Shown here: piece by piece, positions 36,573 through 46,829 of the stretch
How positions within the stretch are numbered: position 1 is the first letter of the stretch
Layout of the letters: each line of letters begins with the position of its first letter
From: Oxyruncus cristatus
Lineage: Eukaryota > Chordata > Aves > Passeriformes > Cotingidae
Assembly (NCBI GenBank): GCA_013399855.1
Contig: VXAY01001955.1
Span: forward strand, 152,760-216,759
DNA length: 64,000 nucleotides
Direction: 5' to 3'
Position numbers and translations under genes: made by a program
Notes under the pieces: generated by a model
Told to the model about the DNA's origin: nothing
The model's database searches: none
What the model saw: the letters and a program-made list of their open reading frames with translations, nothing else

Positions 36573-36617
36573 AGTCCTTCTCAAATCTTCGTTCACGAAG
36601 CCTAGCCATAATGATGA

Positions 36618-37039
36618 GATTTTGCATTTGCCATTGCTTGCATTTCCTTACTTATGAGAAAAATATAAATCTTCTTCCCATCTTGTCTTCGTAATCAGAA
36701 GGACACAGACACCTTTAATGACTTTCATATCTTCTATTGAATTACTGGCAGAAAGATTTACTTGATGCCACTTTTAATGACTAGCCATTATTTACCTTTG
36801 TTGACAAAGATCTCCAGTATTTGTTTGAATTTAAAGAATTTATTTTCCTTTTCAAAACATCCAAATCCTCAAACTGCTCACTGATGTTGCATATCTTACT
36901 AGTACAAATTGTTTCTTTCTTTACATTCCTTGGTTTTTCATTTTTCAGCTCTAATTTCTCTCTTAGCCCTTCTCATCACTTCTGAAACTACTATTAATCT
37001 CACAAAAAAATGTTTGGCAAAGATTTTCTGAGCTGTAGT
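36618..37039. other. AT-rich spacer
   Basis: About 420 bp between the RTE-like and CR1 fragments. Nothing recognised. Confidence 0.6.
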
Positions 37040-37193
37040 TTTGGAAGAAGGACGACCAATCTGATCTCCTTTTATGACCAGGTGACCCTCCTGGTGGATG
37101 AGGGGAAGGCTGTGGATGTGTCTACCTGGACTTCAGCAAAGCCTTTGACACCGTCTCCCACAGCATACTCCTGGAAAAGCTGCAGCCCATGGC

Positions 37194-38216
37194 TTGGACA
37201 GGGGCACTCTGTGCTGGGTTAGGAACTGGCTGGAGGGCCGGGCCCAGAGAGTGCTGGTGAACGGGGCTGCATCCAGTTGGCGGCCGGTCACTAGTGGTGT
37301 CCCCCAGGGATCAGTGTTGGGCCCAGTCCTGTTTAATATCTTTACTGATGATTTAGATGAGGGGATAGAGTGCACCATTAGTAAATTTGCAGATGACACC
37401 AAGCTGGGGGGGAGTGTCGATCAGCTGGAAGGCAGGAGGGCTCTGCAGAGGGACCTGGACAGACTGGAGAGTTGGGCTGATTCCAAAGGGATGAGGTTCA
37501 ACAAGGCCAAGTGCCGGGTCCTGCACTTTGGCCACAACAACCCCCNNNNNNNNNNNNNNNNNNNNNNNNNNNNNNNNNNNNNNNNNNNNNNNNNNNNNNN
37601 NNNNNNNNNNNNNNNNNNNNNNNNNNNNNNNNNNNNNNNNNNNNNNNNNNNNNNNNNNNNNNNNNNNNNNNNNNNNNNNNNNNNNNNNNNNNNNNNNNNN
37701 NNNNNNNNNNNNNNNNNNNNNNNNNNNNNNNNNNNNNNNNNNNNNNNNNNNNNNNNNNNNNNNNNNNNNNNNNNNNNNNNNNNNNNNNNNNNNNNNNNNN
37801 NNNNNNNNNNNNNNNNNNNNNNNNNNNNNNNNNNNNNNNNNNNNNNNNNNNNNNNNNNNNNNNNNNNNNNNNNNNNNNNNNNNNNNNNNNNNNNNNNNNN
37901 NNNNNNNNNNNNGGAGCTGGGGTTGTTTAGCCTGGAGAAGAGAAGGCTCAGGGGAGACCTCATCATTCTCTACAACTCCCTGAAAGGAGGTTGTAGCCAG
38001 GTGGGGGTTGGTCTCTTCTCTCAGGCAACTATTAGTAAGACAAGAGGGTATGGCCTTAAGCTGTGCCAGAGGAGGTTTAGGTTAGATATTAGGAAGAAAT
38101 TCTTGACAGAGAGAGTAATCAGGCATTGGAATGAGCTGCCCAGGGAGGTGGTGGATTCACCATCCCTGACTGTTTTTAAGATGAGACTGGATATGGCACT
38201 TAGTGCCATGGTCTAG
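37194..38216 (+). pseudogene. CR1 ORF2 RT palm to C-terminus (gap inside)
   Basis: An open frame carries the RT palm: [18 protein letters not shown], then [18 protein letters not shown] with the catalytic F-A-D-D intact, then [14 protein letters not shown] and [16 protein letters not shown] up to the gap. After the gap it continues in frame from [16 protein letters not shown] to ALSAMV and a stop. Upstream (37050-37190) the same protein continues in other frames because of two single-base losses near 37117 and 37178. The N-terminal endonuclease is absent. This is the only CR1 copy here that keeps the catalytic aspartates in an open frame, but truncation and frameshifts make it non-autonomous. 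The 367-N gap prevents judging the middle. Confidence 0.85.
37546..37912. other. Assembly gap (367 N)
   Basis: Unresolved bases inside the CR1 copy. Any reading frame spanning them is formal only. Confidence 1.
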
Positions 38217-38403
38217 TAACCACAGCAGTGTTGGATCAAGGGTTGGACTTGCTGATCTTAGAGATCTTTTCCAACCTGGTTGATTCTATGATTCTATGGA
38301 TGGGATGCTGATCAATCAAAAGCATCAGCCTGTATGAACTCTTCTTTGTTTTACAGTTATCTTTCTGTTCCTTGGATTACTTTGGAGGAATTCTTCATGA
38401 TAT

Positions 38404-40905
38404 CGCAGAATCACAGAATGACTGGCGTTGGAAGTGACATGGAGATTGTCTAGTCCAATCACTCTTCTAAAGCAAGTTCACCTAGAGCACACAGCGCATA
38501 AATTATGTCCAGGGAGGTTTTGAATAACTCCAGAGAAGGAGACTCCATAGCCTCTCTGGGCAGCCTATTCCAGTGCTCTCTCACTCTCCAAGTAAAGAAA
38601 TTTTTCCTCATGTGCAGATGGAACAGTATTTCAGTTTGTACCTGTTGCCCCTTATCGTGTTGCTGGGCAACACTGAAAGGAGCCTGTCCTGTCCTCTTGA
38701 CATTGACCATTAAGATATTTGTATGAATTGGTAAGATCCCCTCTTAGTCTTCTCTTCCTCAGGCTAAAGAGCCCCAGCTCCCTCAGCCTTCACTCATAAG
38801 AGAGTTGTGTCAGTGCTGCCATAATCTTCATTGCCCTCTACTAGACCCTGTCCTTGTCTTTCTGAACTGGGAACCCCAGAATTGGGCACAGAACTCTAGA
38901 TGCAGCCTCACTAAAGCCTCACTAGAGGAGAAGCATCATCTCCCTTAACCTGCTGACCCCACTCTTCCTAATGCAGCCCAGGATACCACTGGCCTTGTTG
39001 GCTACTAGAACACACTGCTGGCTAATGGACAGCCTGTTGTTCACCAGGACCCAAAGGTCCCTCTCTGCTGAGCTGTTTGATGGCAAGTCAGCCCCCACCC
39101 TGTCTGGTGCATAGGGTTATTCATCCCCAGGCACAGGGCCCTGCACTTGCCCTTGTTGAACTCCACTGGATTCCTCTCCACCCACCTCTCCAACCTGTTC
39201 AGGTCTCGCTGAATGGCAGCACAGCACTCTGGGGTATCAGACATCCCTGCCAGTTTTGTATCATCAGTGAACTTGCTGAGGATACACCTGCCCCTTCTCC
39301 AGGTCATTGATGAATATGTTGAAGAAGACTGGGCCAAATATTGATCCCTGGGGAAAACCACTATTTACAGACCTGTGACCAGAGCCTGTGCCACTGATCA
39401 CAACCCTCTGAGTTCTGCCATTCAGCCAGTTCCCAAACCACCTTGCTGTCTACTCATCCAGTCCACACTTTCTGATATATGAGTATGGTGACAAACACCT
39501 TGCTGAAGCTAAGGTAGACAACATTCACTGCTCTTCCCTCATCTACATAGCCATTCAAACATACACTATCAGGATGCTCAAGCATGATTTCCCCTTGATA
39601 AGCCCATGCTTACCACTAATAAACCTTTTCATTTGCATGCTTAGAGAGGATGTCCAGAATGAGTTGTTTCATTGCCTTTCTAGGGATTGAGGTGAGGCTG
39701 ACTGGATTTCCCTGGATTTTGTTTCTTGCCCTTTTAGAAGACTAGAGTGATATTACCTTTCCTCCAGTGTTCACACATTCAGACACCTCAGGAATTCAAA
39801 GGTGATGAAGAGTGGCTTAGCAGTAATGTCTGCCAGGAGCCTGTGGATATATTTTGTTATTGCTCATGGATTTGTGGTGTGAAGTTTGCCTAAATGATCT
39901 CTAGCCCAGCCTTCCTCAACCACAAGAAAGTATTTAATTCTCTAGACTTTGTCTCTTGCCTCCAGGGTCTGGCATTCCTGAGGACCAGCCTTAGCAGTAA
40001 AGACTAAAACAAAGGAGGCATTCAGCAACTCCACTTTCTCCATATCCTTTGTCACCAGGGCACCTACCTCATTCAGAAACAGGCTCACATTTTTTCCCAA
40101 GCCACCTTTTGCTACTGATATACTTGAAGAAGCCCTTGTTGTTCTTGACATCCCTTGACAGATTTAATTCTGAATTACCTTAGTCTTCCTTATCATATCC
40201 TTGAGTATTCTGGCAACATTTCTATATTCATCTCAAGTGGCCTCTCTCTTTTTCCACATTCTGTAAATATCCTTCTTTGAGTTTCTGCAGAAGCTCTTTA
40301 CTTCCAGCTGATCACTGACATAGAGGGTGACACCCCCTCTTTGTCTCCCTGCCTATCTTTCCTAAAGAACCTACATCTTCCATTCTTACCTGCAGTCATA
40401 GGAGCCATCACACCACATCTCTGTGATACCAGTAAGATCATAGCCCTGCAGGCAAGTGCAGGTCTTTTACTACTCTTGTTTATTCCCCATGCTGCATGCA
40501 TTTGCACAGAGGCATTTAAATTTGGCTTCCTGTGAAGCTGACTTACTGGCTGGACTGGCTGGATTTTCTTTGGGCTGCTATTCAGGTGTTCTCCTCTTGA
40601 TCTGTGATCCTGCTGCATGATGTGAGCATCTATTGCTGGCCCTGGCATCAGACTGGTAGAAGTAGGATGGATTGATGTTCCCCCCAGAAGAGAGTTTAAA
40701 GCCTTCTTCACCATCTTGGCAACCCTGTGACCAAAGATGTTTATCCCTTTTTCTGACAGATCGATCCCATTAGTCTGTGATAGACCAGGTTTTTTCAAAG
40801 AGGCAAAAGTTTTTCTTCCTGCAACTCGTGAATACTTGATCTCTTTTGTGTCAAGACACTTCCACATAGTCTTGGTGAATGGATTACCTCAATCCAGTCT
40901 ACAGA
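38404..40905 (-). mobile_element. Long old CR1 LINE, minus strand
   Basis: About 2.5 kb of reverse-complement CR1 from the 3' tail (gcagaatcacagaatgactg) through 3' UTR, RT, the RT-endonuclease linker, the start of the endonuclease and the region before ORF2. It is the most complete CR1 in the window and belongs to a different, older subfamily than the adjacent 37040 copy. Many stops and frameshifts are present. The upper end is set where recognisable CR1 text fades near 40.9 kb and is approximate. Confidence 0.88.
39041..40547 (-). pseudogene. CR1 ORF2 remnant, endonuclease mostly deleted
   Basis: Reading the minus strand in shifting frames gives ORF2 in order. The start KCLCANACSMGNKQE lies near 40480-40540. 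The endonuclease motif YDLTGITEMWCDGSYD falls at about 40391-40447, then RFFRKDRQGDKEG. A jump near 40295 goes straight to the linker (DIYRMWKKREAT, then LFLNEVGALVTKDMEK near 40040-40090). The RT region follows with the catalytic block reading F-T-D-D (39258-39280; usual F-A-D-D). In intact CR1 several hundred bases of endonuclease lie between YVSDQLE and the linker, so an internal deletion removed most of that domain. Dead copy. Confidence 0.8.
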
Positions 40906-41319
40906 ATCTTGCTTTTTAAATGCCTTATACTAGAGCTCCTGGTGCTCAGGAGCCTTCCAAGTGGAGGGCAAACAAGTCTGCTTCTCTCACAAATCACAAT
41001 CCATTCTTGTTTTGAAATTTCAATTTAACCATAATGTGGGAAGATTATTGGAATGTCTTAGTGCTTCTGCCTGAAATGTTGCTACCTACTGGCTGCCTGC
41101 CTCTGTTTGCCATCATCAGTCTCCTTCACAGACACTTCTTACAGCGATTTCTACATTTTACTCACTTCAGATAATCAAAATCTGAATAAGCATTGGACCA
41201 AGGAACTCTATTCCTCTACAGCAGTCCATCTTTGAGCATTATAGCTCAATGGAGAAGCTCTTAGCATGGAGAAGACAATTACACTTCCATGCTTTACATG
41301 CACCATGGATAATTAGCTG

Positions 41320-41530
41320 AATTCAATCATTTCCACTGTCAGTCTGGAACCCTTTATAATCAGTAAAATTCCCACTAAAATATTCTTTTTGCTGACAAAA
41401 CTGGCAGTGGCAGACTTCATTAAACCATTAACTCATATACCAAGCAACAAGCCATAATGCTGGGCATAATTAACAGATGAGGTTATTTGTCAGAGACAGG
41501 TAATTTTCTTTTACCCTTTGGGATACAGTC
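41320..41530. other. Possible conserved non-coding element
   Basis: Non-repetitive, with tagctgaattcaatcatttc, gccataatgctgggcataat, taacagatgaggttatttgt and gacaggtaattttc: homeodomain and E-box-like motifs packed in 200 bp. Inference only. Confidence 0.25.
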
Positions 41531-42189
41531 AGCGGAAAGGTTTTCAAAACTTGCATATCTCTAAATATAGCAAGGCACAGCTGTGACTTGCACTGAGGAG
41601 AGACATGTGCTGTGTGATGGGAATGCCTATTATGCAGAAGTGCAGTAGAATTTCATGACTTTCCTGAAAAAAGAATATATTACATGCTAGGGGTATATAT
41701 GGAAAATTTTTTTTCTGTGAAGATGAATCACAACAATAGTGATAACATTAACATTAACAACATTAACTTCTTCTGCAGGAAGACTATACAAGAGAGTAAC
41801 ACAATCAAATCAAGATTTAATTTCAATAAATAGCCTCAGTTGGATATGGAAATATTAAAAAAAAATATTTTTTAACACAATGTTTCATTTTGCTCCAATT
41901 TCTGCAGGTTGCATATTGTCTGAACTATGGTTAATGAAATATGCAGAGAGTAAGGTGTGTGGAATTCTGTATGATCTAGGTCATCCTTTCAGAGAGTGGA
42001 AATCAATACAAGGTTTTTCACTAACACCAGTAGGTACTCAAGTAGGAATTTTGTCATGGGTGACCCAGCCTTAAGATTTTGCCATTCCTGGGAAAGAAAT
42101 GAAAGCATGTTAACCTTATATCAATCCTAGTTTACATTTAAGATAAGTCACTTTTTTTTCCATGTTTTGGCAGGGGGAGATTGCTCGTG

Positions 42190-42252
42190 TGTTATTTGGT
42201 GGTTTTGTGTGTGTGTGGTTTTTTTGTTTGTTTGGGTTTTTTTTTTCCAAGA
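42190..42252. repeat. G/T-rich low complexity
   Basis: gtgtgtgtgtggttttttt-type tract followed by T-rich sequence. A similar tract occurs at 8720-8785. Confidence 0.8.
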
Positions 42253-45200
42253 AAGCATGAATTCTGTCTATTAAGACCTCAAGAAATTATTTGTAAAACA
42301 AAATTCTGATTTTGCTCTCACTGCCTTATCACAACAACAGCAAAGTGGCAACTACACGAACAAGTTATTAAATATAATGGAAGAACTATATGCGCTGCCA
42401 AATGTGATAACTGAGATGTCAATGAATAATCCTCATAAGACAGCTGGTCTCTTCTTTAGCAATCACAGAACTGAAAATACAACCCAAACTTTTCTATGAT
42501 TCTGTGAAAGTAAGGTACTAGTCTTTTTTAAAAATACAGCTTTTAATTGAACCTCCAAACCACTTGTAAAATGACTCATCATTGCAGCACACCCTCAGGA
42601 CAGGTGCCTCAGTTATCTACATCTGTCATGTACTGGCAGTGAACACTATTGTTTTCCGTCCCATGTGCCCTATCTTCCTTTCTGCTGAAACCAAGATGTG
42701 TGACCTTGCTCTGCTTGTAGGCACACAGCCTTAAAGCTTGGCTATCTCTTTGGGCCGCCCATTTAGGCACAGCCTTGTTTTTCAAAGGCAGCTGGTATTC
42801 TTCTCATGGGAATATTTCTTACATGAATTGAGATTTTAGCCTGGCATTTATAAATCAAAAAAGATCCCAAACTAACTACAGTTTAATGAGTAGAATATAA
42901 GTGTTATATTTAGACAGTCTCCTGCTTTAGTGGACAAAAAGGAGAAAATAAACTTATCCTACCTTGCATGTATCTATCCGTTTTCTCTCTTTTAATGGTA
43001 TTCTTTCTGATTTTCACATTGCCTAGATATGTGCAGAGTTTGTACTAGTTATTTCTTTTCCTGAGCAACTCATATGGAGGAGGGTCATAGGCTGATTAGC
43101 TATGAAGACAAACCCATGTTTCGAAGATCTCTTGTTGCCTAGCTTTTCCTCATTTAAAATTGTATGGGAAGTCAGAATTAAATATTAAATTAAATAATCT
43201 GTCTGTTGATCTTGTGTTCACAGCACAGATGCCCTCTGTGAATGACAAGCATGAGGAGCACAGGAATACAGAAGCCCAGTTTAAGATCACTTATATGGCA
43301 TGAATGCAGTTCCATCAGGCATGACATCTCACAGTCCATGTAATTCTAATACACATTATAAGTGCCACAACATGAGCAGACACCAGTTATTTCATATGTC
43401 AATAAAAGGTGTCGCTCTGAATGTTGTGATTGTTTCCCACCCTTCTTGTCTCGGTGTCTGCTTCTAGGAAAAATAAATTTCATTGCACATGGAAACCTGC
43501 ACAGCATTAGCGATCAAGCTTTTTCAGTTATTGAACTACATTCTGTATGGCTGGTTGTTATTCTATATCTCCTGACAGAAACTGCAACATGCTCCAAGTC
43601 TCTCATGGTCTGCTTGGGAAAATAAACAGAAGTGTTTCCCAATACAAAGAAATTGTCATCCTAAAAGTGTTCTGGCCACCATGTCACAGTTGCTGTATCA
43701 ATACTTCATACAGATCTGTATAAGTACTGTTATCTCACCTCTGACAAACATTGCTAAGGCACTTCACCTAGCAGATACTGAATAATATTACTGATATTTC
43801 ATGATCTTTCTTCATAAACATTTGTCCCATGTATCTGCTTTACAGACTACAGAAAGACAAATAAAAAAATCAGTTATGCCATGTATAAGCAGATGCCTAA
43901 AAGTCACACATCTTTAATCTAATAATAAATAAATAAGATTCCTTTTCAGCACACACACATTTTAATGAGGGAGATTACATCAAGCAGGTCACATTGTAAT
44001 GAAGGAAATTGTAACGCTATTATAGGAGATCTCTGTATTTTCTTTCTCTACAAAAGGAAAGACCTGCAATTCACTAACAGCAATTGCTTCAATATAAATC
44101 TTTGATCTTGCCTGGAGGATAAGTACTGTGTAAGTACTTTACCAACTTCTGCATCCCGTCTAAGCTATTTGAACTTGTACATTGTCAATCAGAACTTAAA
44201 TCAACTTTGAAATAAGACGGGCCCAGTAATTACAACTGTACTTATTTTACGTAAAGAAAGCAAACTTTAAAATCACATCATTAGCTTGCCAAGCCTATTG
44301 GTTCCCTAGGAAAGCTGTCTGTGCTTGTTGTAAGGCCATGGTGAAATGCGACAGGGCACCATGGGAGGTCTGGTACTGCAGTGCAGTGTAGGAGGGCAAA
44401 GAGCAAGAGACTCACTGTAAAAACAGGAGAAAGAAGTCCTTGACCTCTTGTGCAGTCTATCCCAGCCCCTCAATCTCTGCTGCTTTCACCAGCTGTTGTT
44501 GAGATGTCTGGAGAGGTCCATGGCCTGAAGATCCAAATGCTTATCCCACAGGAAACATGTTTGGGGCACATCATATTTATAGAAAGAAAAGTCCAATTTA
44601 AAATAAAATATTTAAAACAAACAAACAAACAAAAAAGTGTTTACTTATAATTCATAAGTACTGAAGTAGTTTTCAAGAATGAGTTTTGTGTCAGAATTTC
44701 ACACCCATTTTTTGGAACAAAGACATACCATACAGAACTCCTCCTAAGACAGCTCACAGTCCTTCACCATACTAACACTGTGCAATCCACTTAACTGTTC
44801 CCTTTGCAAGAATCATATTGTTTTAATTGGAAATGGCAGCCCAAACAGATTCAGAGCAATGTTTTCCAGTGTCTCTAAACAATGGTTAAATGGCTCAACT
44901 AATCTATCTAGATGGCACACCTGTATTGTCTTACAGCTCTCTACAGTACTTTTCAAATCGTATTTTTTAAAACACAATCCCTACCGCATGCTCCTAGCTC
45001 ACTTCATGCTGTGTACTCTTTATAATTGCTAAATGAGATTTTTCCTTAATATGGTTTAATGGTTAACTTAATGGTTAATATGGTTAACTCCTTCATTCAA
45101 CCCCTGCTTCTTCCATGACTTGCCCAAACAACAAAAATCAGTGTTTCACTGTTTTCAATACTGTTTACAGTCAATAATTACTTTTTAAAACAAGAACTAA

Positions 45201-45319
45201 AAAAACTACATGTTTATTGCCTGGACACATTTGATTTTAGCACACTGTATTAAGCAGAGCTAATATGGTGATTATACACCCAGATAAACCTCAAAGCTAT
45301 GGCAAATAAAGCAGTCTAT

Positions 45320-46829
45320 CTGATATTCATCAAAGAATTCTCAAAGAGCGGGCTGATGTCATCACAAAGCCTCTCGTAATGATTTTTGAGCAGTCTTGGG
45401 AACCCAGAGAGGTCCCATCTTACTGGGAGGTGGCTAACAGTGCCCCAATTTTCAAGAAAGGCAAGAAGGAGGACCCCAGACACTACAGGCCTCTCAGTCT
45501 CACTTCAGTGTCCACTACAATAAAATGGAGAAGATTATTCTCAGAGATATTGAAAAACACCCAAAGAACAATGCTGTCACTGGTCACAGCCAGCACAGCT
45601 TCCAGAGAGGGATGTCCTGCTTGTCCAACCTGATTTCCTTTTACAACACAGTAACCCACCTAGTTGATCAAGGGAAGCCAGCTGATGTAATCTCTTTGGA
45701 TTTAAGCAAAGACTTTGATACTGTCACTCACAGGACCCTTCTGGACAAAATGTCCAGCAGACAGCGGGATAACCATATTAGGCAACGGGTGAACAGCTGG
45801 CTATCAGGTTGGGCACGAAGAGTTACAGTGAATGGGGTGACATCAGGCTGGTGTACAGTCACTGTTGGGGTTCCATAGTAACTCCACAGTGGGCCATCCT
45901 TGGCCCAGTGCTCTTCAACATCTTCATTGGCAGCTTGGACTCAGGACTTGAAGGAATGATTGGCTAGTTTGAAGATGATACGAAAACTGGGAGGAGCTGT
46001 CAGTTACCTCAGGGGCAGAGAAATCTCAACTGATTAGGGGACTAAGCAATCACCAACCATATGAAGTTTAACAAGGGAATGTGCCAGATTCTGCACCTGG
46101 GGTTGGACAACCCCGGATGTAAATACAGACTGGGAAATGAGATGCTGAAAAGCAGAGCCATGGAAAGGAACCTGGGAGTCTTGGTTGATGGCACGCAGAA
46201 TAAGAGTGTGCCCTGGCAATCATGAGGGCCAAGTGTGCCCTGGGGGGCACAAGACAAAGCATCACCAGCTGATCAGAGGAGATGATTGTCCCTCTCTAGT
46301 CTCCACTGGTGCAGCCTCATTTTAAATACTGTGTACAGTTTTAGGCACCACAATATAAAAAAGATATTAAGCTATTAAAGACCATCCAAAGGGGGGCCAT
46401 GAAAGTAGTGGAAGGTCTGGAAGGGAAGCCATATGAGGATCAGCTAAGGTCACTTGGTTTGTTCAGTCTGAAGGAGACTGAGGGGAGACCTCATTGTGGT
46501 TTTCAACATTGTCATGAGGGGAAGCAGAGGGGCAGGCACTGATCTCTTCACTCTTGTGACCAGTGACAGGACTCTAGGAAATGGCATGAAGCTGAGTTAG
46601 GGGAGGTTTAGGTTAGATATCGGGAAAAGGGATTTTTTTAACCTAAGTGTGGTTGAGCACTGCAACACGCTCCCCAGGGAAGTGGTCACAGCCTGTCAGA
46701 GTTCATGGAGTGTTTGAGAAAGCTCTCATGCTCATGGTGTGATTCATGGCATGCCGTGCCTCAGGATCATTGTGCAGACTCAATGATCCTGGTGGTCCCT
46801 TCCAACTCAGCATGTTCTATGATTCTGCG
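45320..46829 (+). mobile_element. CR1 LINE, older subfamily, 1.5 kb
   Basis: Starts in the ORF2 RT fingers (cttactgggaggtggctaac region), continues through the palm, thumb and C-terminal region and the 3' UTR, and ends ttctatgattctgcga. The gaagccatatgaggatcagc segment links it to the copies at 19552 and 49911. Several frameshifts and a stop directly after the GVP motif (about 45878) make it defective. Confidence 0.93.
45379..45878 (+). pseudogene. CR1 ORF2 RT fingers and palm remnant
   Basis: Two overlapping frames give successive RT blocks. First is VANSAPIFKKGKKEDPRHYR with PLSLTSVS (45379-45500). After a frame change come GHSQHSFQRGMSCLSNLISF, VISLDLSKDFDTVTHRTLLD and VNGVTSGWCTVTVGVP (45525-45878). 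In working CR1 the SLDLSKAFD-type block carries the first catalytic aspartate, retained here. The frame ends after GVP, before the F-A-D-D block. Downstream, recognisable RT C-terminal text persists only in broken frames to about 46650. Confidence 0.85.

Larger units (their letters stand above)
35893..36617 (+). mobile_element. RTE-like LINE 3' fragment
   Basis: This non-CR1 LINE fragment encodes the end of a reverse transcriptase with a C-terminal zinc finger, then a short 3' UTR with the hairpin cttcgttcacgaag (36587-36600) and a terminal atgatga stretch. A short hairpin followed by an ATG-type microsatellite tail is what I would expect at an RTE-like 3' end. RTE elements are unusual in birds, where CR1 dominates; an RTE element called AviRTE is known from several bird lineages and from filarial nematodes. 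Whether this fragment is AviRTE or another RTE/RTEX-like family cannot be decided by eye. 5'-truncated. Confidence 0.75.
37040..38298 (+). mobile_element. Young CR1 LINE with assembly gap
   Basis: Starts in ORF2 ahead of the RT palm (ccaatctgatctccttttat), includes the catalytic region, is interrupted by 367 Ns, resumes at ggagctggggttgtttagcc and ends with gattctatgattctatgg. Same subfamily as the copies at 31146 and 58058. The unresolved segment is the part most similar between copies, which explains why short-read assembly failed there. The corresponding segment of the 31146 copy is 340 bp, close to the gap size. Confidence 0.95.
40906..45319. other. AT-rich spacer
   Basis: About 4.4 kb with no recognised exon, RNA gene or transposon. 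Contains a possible conserved stretch (41320-41530), a G/T-rich tract (42190-42252), (caaa)n near 44616-44632 and short ttaatggttaa-type direct repeats near 45050-45090. Confidence 0.6.

Noticed and set aside
37421..37983. Long frames running through the N gap
   Set aside because: Most of their length is unresolved bases; only the frame matching CR1 RT on both sides is meaningful.
40298..40867. 189-codon minus-strand frame as a host gene
   Set aside because: Its C-terminal part contains CR1 endonuclease text (RFFRKDRQGDKEG), and the rest lies within the same CR1, so it is a transposon frame in partly shifted register.
42493..42508. ttctatgattctgtga as a CR1 tail
   Set aside because: Only the tail-like octamers match; no CR1 3' UTR precedes it, so it may be chance or an unrecognisable relic.
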